A stretch of DNA of 60,000 bases from Lineus longissimus (taxonomy: Eukaryota; Nemertea; Pilidiophora; Heteronemertea; Lineidae), in assembly GCF_910592395.1 (NCBI RefSeq), contig NC_088319.1, positions 17,672,001 to 17,732,000 of the forward strand, given 5' to 3'. The notes beneath the pieces were generated by a model. That model searched no databases. It was not told the DNA's origin and saw nothing but the letters and a program-made list of their open reading frames with translations. Both the position numbers and the translations under genes were made by a program. Below are positions 50,901-60,000 of this stretch, one piece after another (the stretch's first letter is position 1; each line of letters starts with the position of its first letter).

Positions 50901-53900
50901 ATCGTCTGATGACGTTGGATTGTTTTGTAACATAAAAAAGAAATTACCGACCAGCTCCTATGCTGTACTATCACTATATGGAGTCTGTAAACTCCAGGCA
51001 AACTTATGCTGTCACAGTTAACAGTAATATACTGCCAGAGGTACTTTACTGACGATGATAACGCAGGAAAATCCTCATTTTCGATGTAAATTGTTTGATT
51101 GTGGTGGCACAATCATGGCTCATTATCTTATTTCCGTCTCGACTTAAAAGGGTAATGGTATCAATATAGGTGCAACCATGACTGTAATACTTCTGTGTGC
51201 ACCGATTTGAAACATGGAAATAACTATGTAAGAGAGTGATAACAGAAATGCATGTGGCACTGGGTGAAAGGAATTCGTTTCTCAGACCTTTTTATAACTG
51301 GTCAAGTGTTAAGCGGTAGATAAAGATTCACTTACCCCCGAGTACGAGCCCAGCCATGTTGAAATGTATGACAGTAATAATGACAGCGTAGGGGATGACA
51401 TTCCCACAACACCGACACAACCAGGGGTCACCTCTCACAAGCATCGTGAGAGCATCAAGACATCGGTATATCCTTTAGTTGTTTCGATCTCAAGAGGTAA
51501 ATCCGTTTCCTGTATCACTCTAAAGAGGTTAATCCTTTTGTTGTTTCCGTCTAAAATCGTAGGTTCTTCTTCACAAGTGTGTCATTCCAGCGAGGGAAGG
51601 GGTAACACCAGTGATATCTAATCCACCCCTGTTACCATCAGCTGAACGTCGAGGCTTTGAGAATGCACAAGCACGATTCTTAGTGACTCTACAGAATCAT
51701 GCTGTGGGTCCAAGAGACATCAACAGAAAGTCTATCCGAAAATGAAGATCTGTATCCAGGAATGCTACTATACATGCTATGCAACTCTGGTGCTATACCT
51801 CAAATCCAAGTAGCCCTGGAGATAAACAAGAAATGGTACTGGACCAATGAGGAATAAACCAGCATTCTGCTCCTATCAAGAATCATAATCTGACTACTGA
51901 CTCGTGCTTATTTTTTTCATATTCTTGGGCGATATTCAAATAGGAATCATCATCATAAATTTTCAGTCAAATGTGATCCTGCTGATCGTTAGCAATGCTT
52001 TGTAATACTGTGCCGCAGATCTAAGAATGGAATGGTATATTCAAACGATACAAAAGATGAATCCTGTCACAAGATATAGACTTTTGTAATCGAAATGGAA
52101 TTCTATCTTCCTGTTTCATCCAAGAATGGTGCAAATAGTCCACATCATAAACAGCAGACAGAACTTTAGATCATGACATCAAAAAAATGCTGGCTCAACA
52201 TCCACACTCAAGCTGCTTGTGATCATCATCCTAGGAACTCCAATTGCTCATAACCACATCACAAGTCAATCGCATCATAACCTGATATTACGAATGGTCG
52301 CTAGCGACGAAACAGCGCGTTGTTAACACGAAAACTAGGTCCGTCTATTTCGGGTCCATCGAATACACTGTATGTGATAATTGCTGTCGAATACTATGGT
52401 ATGTGATGCTTCTTGTGGCATCCACGCAATAATTTGGTCAATCCTACAAATTTCTTCGAGAGTTGAAGTCGTCCATCACTCTATCTGAACAACTCCAGTC
52501 TTCACCACCGAATATGGACACCTCTCGACCTAGCGTAACTTCACTGTGAGTTCAAGCACCTCCACCATCGACGTTTCCAGGAATGGCAGCAAAAACCACC
52601 GCCACCCTTTATGACTCCACTTGCGCACTGCATCGATTACCACAGGCGATATTAACACTGACACGATCGCATGGAATGAATGAACAGTTATCATGCTATA
52701 GAATGGCTAAAAGGGAATACCATTGACTCACTTTCCTCCACTTCATCGAATGATGAGAACTGAACGACTTTGTCAAATGACATTGATTTGTTTGAAGTGT
52801 TTTTCTTCTCGTTTTGATGTTAACTCTTTGCAGATTGTACCTCTGACTGTGATGTTGTGGCAGACTTGGATACTTCTGTATGTTGATCAAGATAAAATAT
52901 CAACCATTAATAGAAAAAGTCCGGCCCCATCCATCAGAGGTTGGAACGGATTTCCGACCTTTTGTTGGGTAACAGTGACCACTGTTTCGCAACACCATAA
53001 CTCAGAGTAAATGAGGACGTTAGCATCAGCAATAATATTGTGATAGGCAGTATATAGGGTATGCCATCGCTGGTTACGACTCTACAAAAGAGTCAGCCTA
53101 TGACTACAAAAGTTGGGAGGGCCAATGATGATCGATCAATATCAGTGTCAGTGATCATCGGATGAGGAGGGGGGGGGGGAATAAATGTTTTTTCCACAAA
53201 AGCCTTTTGGAAGCTGCAAAGCCTTCGACACTCACATGAAGTAAGTCGACATAACGGATATCTGATGGTAACCTCTGATCGATATTGTTACACTCAGAAA
53301 CGTGTTCATCATCTGGATCTCATGTTTCCCTTTGAAAACCAAGTAACAAAATCACCGTTTGATCACATTCCTCCTCAACTGATTTCCAGCGAAATCTGAT
53401 TACAGTCGTTTCAAGATCGATCGTTTAAGCCTCAAATATGTAATATCTAAATGGATTAGATTTGAATATCACGCAATTTGCCTCATTTTGTATCGGGCTA
53501 TAATTATTTATATTGAACACCGCCCAGTTTTGACTCACCATTTGAATTGCATTAGGTAAATTGAGTGCAATCTAGAATAACTCATGCTTAATACATGAAA
53601 AACAATGTTTTATCCGAAATCGTAACACTAATTTGCAAGTGCGGAAATTTCACACAAAACATAGCAACATGAATGAATTACTCGGACCTGTTGACTAGAT
53701 CCAAGGCATGGCATTTATGTTGGCGGTACATTCTGTAGACTTACAAGAGAGAACTCTTATTACCATTTCTTCGCTATTGACAAACCCCCTGGCTCACGTT
53801 ATCAAAACACGCGGCATGGCAATTTTACAAAAGAGCTCGTGAGCCCTCAACATTACAACGTAATATGATTATAACCACTACTCGATCGATACATACCACA

Positions 53901-56320
53901 AGAGAACGCCATGCGATTTGAATTAGACGTCTGATCCGATTTCATCATTTGCCAAGAACTAAGCATCATTTGAAGTCGTGCAATTAACATTCTCACTGGG
54001 GACCAATAGTAAGAGTAACCGAGATCAATGAGCCTTTCATTTAAACCCAATGGTTGGTCCATCGATCATCTTTGCCAGACTTGTTACATCCCTTGCAGGT
54101 TTTCGCACTATCCAGCCATGCTGATGACCTCTCTCAAATCCTTGATGGATAAATGTGTGATGAAGAACCCGCCACGAACATCACTACCCAAAGACGGTAG
54201 CAATCATGTCCCTAACGCATCTTCTCACTAACCTAGTTACTGGCTAGGATAATGGCCGCCGCATTAACGCTTCTAAGCGAGGCGCTTTGATGCTTTGATG
54301 TTGACCCCGGCGTCTAATGGGTTGACAATTTTCTTCAGGAACCTTTCAATCCAGGCTAAAGGATGATAATGTTTTATCTCTTTAACCCGGTGTAACGTTT
54401 TTTTCTGAAAGAAGCAGAAGAAGGCGGCTAAATGATAACGACGACTTGTCATGTTAGAGAACACGGAGAAACATACTAATCTAGTTGCCAGCGTTCCTCT
54501 TGTTACCCCGACAATCCAAGATCTCAACCACTTCAGGCAAGACTTCGGAGAGATCGTCTCGGAGTCATGTGTTTCAGGATGAGCGCTTCCTTAACAGCAA
54601 GTATTGCGTAGATATAAGTACTTCTACCTCCAAGGCTTGATCATCGGACAACTTGACCCTATGCTGGGTCGATGCCCTTGGCATCGCAGTTCCAGACGAA
54701 AAATGGAACCCTGGCCGTCGTTGATCAAGACTACGTAAGGCTACTACTACTACGTACTACACTGTAGACCAATTTACGACCCGGCATTCTACTTTTACAT
54801 GGTTCCGTGTCGATTAAACCTTCATCGCCAACCTCTCTATCTCAGTGCAGACCAGTACTCGAACATGTTCTAAGCGTTCAAGAGTGGTTCAGTCGAGAAC
54901 TTGAGAGGGAAGTCTTCTCATCTACTTGGTAGGCAATTCTTGACGCTAATTGAACACGCAGCCCCACAGTCGAAAGCATTTCGACGTGGTCTCGAATGGC
55001 CGCCGCTCGTTAGCTGCTTGGTTCAATAAACCTTTAAGAGATAGAATCCAACTCCCTTCAAACCATATCCTCTTTCCAACCACCAACCACCTGTGGCCCT
55101 AATTGGACAACAAGATAGAAAGACTGAGACAATACTAGTCATTCACCCACTTCTCAGTGGATGACTGTCCCACTCTCTGAGACAATACTTTTCCTTCGCC
55201 CGCTTCGATGTGGATGACTGTCCCACTATGCTAGGTGGATGACTGAGACAATACTTGTCATTCTCGATGTGGATGACTGCCCTGCTCAGGTTACTGCAAG
55301 TAATTCCTCTATCAGTATATCATCCTTGGAGCAAAACTGGTACCGGGGGCAAACACGAAGTGACTATGTATAGAAGGATTCGAATGATGTCACCATACAG
55401 TTAGCACCAACAGAGTTGATAGGAAGGCGCCGCACTACGCACATCATTCTGGTCTTCAGACCACCGAACCCCACCCCAACGGGCATCACATATTCGTTTC
55501 GAGATCATTCAAAGTATGGCCTCTGATCAGGCTGAATTCTGGCGCTGTGTGTTGGGACCACAAGAAGAAGTCTTCCCTTGCCACACGAGCAAAGACAGCG
55601 CAATGAAGCAACCGAGCTACTCTGCATGCCCCGAACTCGATGTTATGGAAGCTACTTTGGAGTATGTAATTAGGCTATCCATACCCTACATCATGACATG
55701 TACTCCTTGATAATCCCAATTATAATACTGACATCAAAATGCATCATCCCCAAGAGGCTCCTATAACGGGATATCATGGTGTCTACTCATGCACAGGCAA
55801 TTCACCGCGTCCAATTAGGTTTCATTGGGTCAAGTAATCACCCGCATTATCGCTCCCAGCATCTTAATGGCAAGTCTCAATGCCAGGCTCATTAGCCGAG
55901 CGCCGTCACGAACGCTCGTCCCATGTTTTGAATGACCGGTCAGCCATGTTGCAAACGCCCGCAGACTACAAGCAGGCCACAGTGGCGCTACCGTATTCAC
56001 CAACAGAGCAGTGGCGCAACTATTGAAGCAAGTCGAATCGAATGCCACCTCATCAGACAGTTCCTCAATACACGCATGGTTTTGATACTAGCAAAGCGGG
56101 AAATTGTTTTGCATCTTTAAAACTCGAAACATAGCTGCGTGCTCCTATAATCATCAGAGGGTGTCATGTTCATCTCCTGATATATATCTTATGAATTCAC
56201 TTTGCCAATATTGTAAAAGGGCATAATTTAAAGACCTCTTTGAAACTGAAAATGGTACAGATGGCACAAAAGACGCCATTCTGTCACGCTTGTATGTGAA
56301 ATGAAAACCTGAAAAATATG
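47947..56320. other. Gene-free stretch
   Basis: About 8.4 kb with no recognised exon. Open frames reach about 130 codons without motif. A poly-G run lies at about 53169-53179. Near 55120-55280 the words GGATGACTGTCCCACT and GAGACAATACT recur several times at irregular spacing, a small degraded repeat. Confidence 0.3.
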
Positions 56321-56329
56321 TCCGTTGTA

Positions 56330-56405
56330 ACAACGGCTTCATGTAGTGGGTAAGACGGTAAGGATCAAGTGGCGAAGGTTCCGAGTTCGAACCCGCTCGA
56401 GGACT
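56330..56405 (+). mobile_element. tRNA-related SINE-like sequence
   Basis: An A-box-like segment (TGTAGTGGGTAAGACGG from 56342) and a B box (GAGTTCGAACCC, 56383-56394) are about 40 bases apart. The T-arm does not pair well, so this is not an intact tRNA gene. A T-rich stretch follows at about 56408-56428. It lies just 3' of the TTC38 gene on the opposite strand. Confidence 0.45.
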
Positions 56406-56574
56406 ATTTTGCATTTTTCATTTTTTTACCGCAAAGCCTCGTGAAATAATGCTTTTACCGGACAAATAATTTAACATAGAACAGCAGGCCGTGAAGGACG
56501 GGTGAGAGATTCCGGCCAGAGAGGACTCTGGTTTGAGCAGCAACATATAAAGATCACGTGACTGGTGAATTTGT

Positions 56575-56580
56575 TTTATT
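56575..56580 (-). terminator. Polyadenylation signal AATAAA (TTC38)
   Basis: The minus strand reads AATAAA about 375 bases past the TTC38 stop at 56953, an ordinary 3' UTR length. Confidence 0.35.
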
Positions 56581-56952
56581 ACCTCCTTTCAAAACGATCG
56601 AGGAGACCTCCAAATCAGACCTTGCCGAGACAATGAAATGCTATAAAGCCGCATCTCCACTGTTGATTTTATGGACAGATGTAAGTCACAAGTGGTCTTT
56701 TGGTAGACTTCCGGTCAAGCCTGAGAAAAGGGGTTAAGGGTCATTAATTTAGACTTGAGAGGATGTTTATTCTACGGCTAATGAATGGAAACCTTGTAAA
56801 AGTTGGGACTTTTGGAACGATGCAGTCTACATCCATAGGCGGGTGAACTTTCCTCCTGCGCACTTATAATTCACCATGGCAAAGTCATCTATCAAATTAA
56901 AATGCACAAACTACAGCTGTTAACCTGGGAAGGTTCACTATTTTACGACTGT

Positions 56953-57043
56953 TCATTGCCCATGCGTCCCCAGAATCTTTCCAAGCAGGCGATCATTCAT
57001 CTTGCATCCGGGTCTTGCACTCTTCCGTTCCATTATAAGATTT
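56953..57043 (-). CDS. TTC38: TTC38, last exon
   Basis: A 91-nt minus-strand exon follows the acceptor GTTTGGTTTCAG and enters in phase 2, completing the Arg codon begun at the end of the previous exon. It reads NLIMERKSARPGCKMNDRLL then GKILGTHGQ and TGA. This aligns with the human TTC38 C-terminus as I recall it (SLLMERDALKP then LTERLIRKAA). The exon was found by extending from the previous one and is too short to stand out alone. Confidence 0.8.
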
Positions 57044-57239
57044 CTGAAACCAAACACGAAAAATATCAAATGGCCGGAGACTTGTCAACAAGACACAGCA
57101 TACCGTTAAGTTTTTATTGTCAGGAAGTGATGAGAGACGACGACAGCTTAGTTGTACCAGTGATAACTACACGAAAAATGAACAGTGCTACCACGATCAA
57201 GAACACGTGGTACTCTCGACGGTCAGCACCTCGGCTTAC
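57044..57239 (-). other. TTC38: TTC38 intron, 196 bp
   Basis: It is bounded by GTAAGC and TTTGGTTTCAG on the minus strand, phase 2 on both sides. A plus-strand frame of 145 codons covering 56902-57339 overlaps the exons in antisense and is not considered a gene. Confidence 0.7.
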
Positions 57240-57470
57240 CTGGCCAACTTGTGGTGCTTTGGCTGGTCAGATTTCAAGGCAGCGTGGACAAGGAAGAGGT
57301 GGAAGACATCCCGCTGTGCATTGCTTCCTCCCATCATGAGCAACTGGTAGCGGACCTTATTGGCCAACTCCACTGCCCTTGCATAGTCGCCATCATCGTA
57401 GGCGATGAAGGCCTCAGCCATGGCTATTCCAAACTTCTTGGAGGCGACCTGGTTCATATCACTTTCATTT
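57240..57470 (-). CDS. TTC38: TTC38, second-last exon
   Basis: A 231-nt minus-strand exon lies between the acceptor TTTATTTACAG and the donor GTAAGC, phase 2 at both ends. It includes KKFGIAMAEAFIAYDDGDYA, then VRYQLLMMGGSNAQRDVF, then LVHAALKS. The block RYxxxxxGGSNAQRDVFxxxLxHAAL is a near-identical match to my memory of human TTC38. TTC38 is a conserved tetratricopeptide-repeat protein, helical and presumably cytosolic, with no firmly established biochemical role. The family call is secure. Confidence 0.92.
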
Positions 57471-57764
57471 CTGTAAATAAATGGAAAGTACAGGAAAGGT
57501 TCGTGAACCGTTTTTGTCGCTTCGACCGGTGATGTGTCATGACAACATAACAACTGTGATTTGAATGCGGCCGCTGACTGGTTAAATTGCGTACCAGCTG
57601 TCGGCATCACTTGAAAACGCTCTGTTGAAATTGTACAGTTGTACGATCAATATGAAGTCTTTTCACATGAATGCAAGAAGTAAGAAGCCTTTACCCCAGA
57701 GATCGACCACAGCGATTTTTGCTACGACATGAAACGGGCTACTTGATCTCAAAGGCCTACTTAC
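57471..57764 (-). other. TTC38: TTC38 intron, 294 bp
   Basis: Donor GTAAGT (57764 downward) and acceptor TTTATTTACAG, phase 2 on both sides. No other content seen. Confidence 0.8.
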
Positions 57765-57933
57765 TCCACAAACTGTCTGAGTGACGCCATGAAAGCCTGG
57801 GCAACCTCCCTCTTCTTCGCCCCAAGGCACGCCATTAGCAGGTGAAGGTCATTGAACAGGAGGATGTGATCATCTATGTGAGGGCGACACATTTCATAGA
57901 TGTCTTCCCAGCGCTTCAAGCCAACATCAACAC
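57765..57933 (-). CDS. TTC38: TTC38, third-last exon
   Basis: A 169-nt minus-strand exon follows the acceptor ATTGTATTTCAG and ends at donor GTAAGT, entering in phase 1 and leaving in phase 2. It includes VDVGLKRWEDIYEMCRPH and DDHILLFNDLHLLMACLGA. Human TTC38 has, as recalled, DHILLFNDAHFLMASLGA at this place. With the two exons downstream it gives about 163 C-terminal residues, roughly a third of the human protein. Earlier exons are not in the 2 kb to the right, so they must lie past the window edge, beyond the start of the TNFR-like gene. Confidence 0.92.
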
Positions 57934-58280
57934 CTGAAATACATTGTCCAATCAAGAATATGATAGGCTTGATGAGATATCACACATAATTTTCTTTCAA
58001 TAACAACTTAGAGCCTAGATGTCATTATTAGACCCCCAGCCCAGGCCTGCTCTCGGTAGCCTTCCTAATCTGGCCTACCTACATATGATAGACTATCAGC
58101 TCATACAGCTCATACAGTCACGTGATTAACAACGATTGCGAAATGGGAATTTCGATTTTGAAATAATGGGTGACATCCAGAGCTGTCTACCGACAGTCAA
58201 AATTGAAATCGGATTCCGCGCTATCCGGAGATCCTGGTCACGCTCGGTGTTGTCTGATATTTCATAACTTAAAGAGTACA
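57934..58280. other. Interval between TTC38 exon and TNFR-like start
   Basis: About 350 bp with no exon on either strand. It should be TTC38 intron on the minus strand and promoter/5' UTR of the TNFR-like gene on the plus strand. I see no TATA box. GATAGACTATCAGCTC followed by a tandem TCATACAGC is present near 58088-58110. Confidence 0.4.
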
Positions 58281-58485
58281 ATGTCAACAAAAAGGAGAAC
58301 ACCAGAGATTTCCTTCCGGCAACGAGGATGCGAAATATTTCTGATAAACACCCTCATTTTCTTGGAACTATCAAATTTTGTCCTCGCTTGGCAATCCTGG
58401 CCAGCCTGTCCTAGTGCTAAAATGATAAGGGTCAAAGTCGACTACCAGAGTAGTCGGTGCTGTCACGACATCACTTGTCGAGCAG
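58281..58485 (+). CDS. TNF-receptor-superfamily gene, exon 1 (signal peptide and start of first Cys-rich domain)
   Basis: The ATG at 58281 is the first in-frame Met in this frame and the exon ends at a consensus donor (GCAG/GTAAGT-like) after 205 nt, phase 1. The peptide has a basic n-region, a hydrophobic stretch IFLINTLIFLELSNFVLA that fits a signal peptide, then WPACPSAKM and SSRCCHDITCRAG. The CC-x(3)-C-x(2)-G pattern is the first half of a TNF-receptor Cys-rich domain. Such receptors bind TNF-family ligands at the cell surface and signal through TRAF or death-domain proteins. The continuous frame runs past the donor to 58763, but this is intron. Confidence 0.8.
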
Positions 58486-58837
58486 GTAAGTTTTCGTATG
58501 TTATGAATCAAAGCAACAAGTTGGATGCAGCCCAGACCTGCGACTGCCAAAATGTCTCAGAACAAACCAACAGAACAGCTAATGGGACTTCAAAACAAAG
58601 AACGATATTCATGATACGATGCACCAGTATGGTCTTGAAGCCATTTTCAGCACCACAACACAACTTTGCCCCCGGCCTACAATCCCTGTTCAAGTATGAG
58701 AAAGACGCCGAGACAAACACAACATTCCTGATGCAAATCAATTTGGGTCGAATCATAGCTTGATTGGACTATATATTAAGCGGGAGCAAAGAGAAGCATG
58801 CTGTCTTAATTTGAAAAGCAAAGTTTCTTTACTCCAG
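58486..58837 (+). other. TNFR-like intron 1, 352 bp
   Basis: GTAAG donor and TTTCTTTACTCCAG acceptor; phase 1 on both sides. No other content seen. Confidence 0.7.
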
Positions 58838-58961
58838 GCTTTGAGCCAAAGGTTTGCACGAAGGATGACCCTAACCCTTCGTGCGCGAAGTGCAGCGATG
58901 GGACCTATCAGCCCAAGCCGAGCATGTTGAGTCATCCACAATGGAACAAATGCAGGCGAAA
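58838..58961 (+). CDS. TNF-receptor-superfamily gene, exon 2 (Cys-rich domain)
   Basis: A 124-nt exon enters in phase 1 after TTTCTTTACTCCAG and leaves in phase 2 at GTAAGT. It continues the first Cys-rich domain and starts the second: GFEPKVCTKDDPNPSCAKCS then DGTYQP and, further on, PQWNKC. The spacing C-x(8)-C-x(2)-C with a following Tyr, then a Trp four residues from the next Cys, is like CD40 and related TNFRSF members. A minus-strand frame across 58753-59187 is antisense shadow. Confidence 0.85.
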
Positions 58962-59741
58962 GTAAGTGAGGAATGCTCAGGATATGGTTACAAATCATAC
59001 GACTAACGTTAGTGGCACAGCTTTGTCGACGGACGAAGACCACAGGTCTTCTGTTATTTCTGCTTATCAAATCATGATTTGCCATATGATGACTATGCCT
59101 ACTTGTCCATCTCATTTTCGTCGTGGGCTGGCTTTGAAAGACATCTGAGAGAGTAACAGTACAAAGTTCAGGTGTCAACACTACCACGAATTATGCTACC
59201 AAGACTATCGTTGTTGCTGTTAATTGCAACTAATGACTTCCTTTGTTTGGGACAAAACCGTCATCGTCTATCCATTTTTGAAACCCAAGAAAGTATGTTA
59301 TATTCGTTAGGCCTACACACAGTACTTGGCCTGGAAATATTCCATGTTGTGTACATGAATGCACAGATGGTCAGACCTATTGATCATAAATAAGCACGAT
59401 AAGATATTGATCAAAACACATGAGTCACCATCACGAGATCATAATACCTCTCGAAAGATATTACTGTTCATTCAATTTTTTTACATTCGATATATCGCAT
59501 TGACCATACAAGAGTGGGACCCCGATTCCGATGTAAAGTTTATGACAGTTTCCCATTTGAGTGTTTTCCAACTGTCGCAACACAAAAATAGAGAGACGGG
59601 GAGGGGCAGATTTTATTTCAATTGAGTTGACGACGGGGTCATAGTTTCAGACTGTGCCTTTCCGACAAGGCACAATAGAGTTTTCAATCTGCAAAAGTTT
59701 TAAAAAGTGATAAAGTAAACATGTCCACGTTATCATTGCAG
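58962..59741 (+). other. TNFR-like intron 2, 780 bp
   Basis: GTAAGT donor, TTATCATTGCAG acceptor; phase 2 on both sides. No repeats or exons of other genes recognised inside. Confidence 0.7.
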
Positions 59742-59896
59742 GACCAACTGCGAAGTTAGGGGAATGAAATATCGAAGTTTTGGCAATACCAGCGTCAATT
59801 CCATTTGTGAATGTACTTCTGGGTACTTCTGTGATAATGATATGTGTCTACCAAAAGGTAGATGTCCTGTGGGATATGGACGCGATGCAAAAACAG
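59742..59896 (+). CDS. TNF-receptor-superfamily gene, exon 3 (Cys-rich domains 2-3)
   Basis: A 155-nt exon enters in phase 2 and leaves in phase 1 at a weaker donor (CAG/GTCAGA). The peptide begins KTNCEVRGMKYRSFGNTSVN and goes on SICECTSGYFCDNDMCLP, then RCPVGYGRDAKTG. The last part closely follows the CD40 pattern, recalled as CVCKEGYHCTSEAC then SCSPGFGVKQIATG. The remaining domains, the membrane span and the cytoplasmic part, which decide whether it is TRAF- or death-domain-type, lie past the right edge. Confidence 0.82.
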
Positions 59897-60000
59897 GTCA
59901 GAATTCAATTGCACTGACACACCACCGCGTACTGATCCCTTCCGTCTGTGACCAGTATTTCTAATGGTTTCCAATCCTACTACAAATCACCCATTGAGAT
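59897..60000 (+). other. Start of TNFR-like intron 3
   Basis: The sequence after the GTCAGA donor runs to the window edge with no further exon. Confidence 0.5.

Noticed and set aside
56330-56405. Functional tRNA gene
   Set aside because: The B box is good but the T-arm and acceptor stem do not pair, so SINE or tRNA-derived debris fits better.
57117-57532. Plus-strand frames of 77-145 codons over the TTC38 exons
   Set aside because: They are antisense shadows; the minus strand carries an unmistakable TTC38 sequence with matching splice phases.
58170-58763. One continuous 197-codon plus-strand protein
   Set aside because: The part after 58485 is intron: a consensus donor lies there and the Cys-rich domain continues in phase at 58838. 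The part before 58281 has no ATG.

Overview
The window is animal nuclear DNA, roughly 40% GC by eye: small coding exons with GT/AG borders lie far apart among long introns, tandem repeats and small transposon remnants. Nothing prokaryotic or viral was recognised. Frequent palindromic words such as TACATGTA and TAGGCCTA, together with the gene set, suggest a marine invertebrate (lophotrochozoan or ambulacrarian). That placement is inference.

Four genes have recognisable exons. (1) At 79-353 (+) is the last coding exon of a CFAP107-like (C1orf158) ciliary microtubule protein. (2) At 27626-11282 (-) is an FNDC4/FNDC5-like membrane protein: one FN3 exon, one transmembrane exon and one large cytoplasmic exon. 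Reading phases join across both introns. Its 14.7 kb intron carries a 0.9 kb tandem duplication, a gypsy reverse-transcriptase scrap and other debris, and its 5' exon was not found. (3) At 57933-56953 (-) are the last three exons of TTC38. (4) At 58281-59896 (+) are the first three exons of a CD40-like TNF-receptor-family gene, which runs off the right edge. The upstream TTC38 exons must lie beyond the TNFR start, so the two genes are probably interleaved on opposite strands.

Layout: 0-6 kb holds the CFAP107-like 3' end and a 2.4 kb inverted-repeat element built from degenerate CTGGAAATTCCAG words. 6.3-9.55 kb is a satellite block: a nearly perfect 1,130 bp tandem duplication, each copy with a 56-bp minisatellite, then a 68-bp hairpin-forming minisatellite; both minisatellites show higher-order periodicity. 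10-27.6 kb is the FNDC-like gene. 27.6-56.9 kb is gene-poor, with a 55-bp minisatellite, a ~200-bp tandem repeat, three small inverted-repeat elements, two tRNA-related SINE-like sequences and a few weak orphan exons (one with an LDL-receptor class A signature). 56.9-60 kb is the TTC38/TNFR locus.

The most notable points are the long charged-helix tail on an irisin-precursor-like protein, a duplicated 3' splice site that could give a soluble form of it, and the higher-order satellite block. No wholly new multi-gene system was seen. All family assignments come from recalled family patterns, not from a search.
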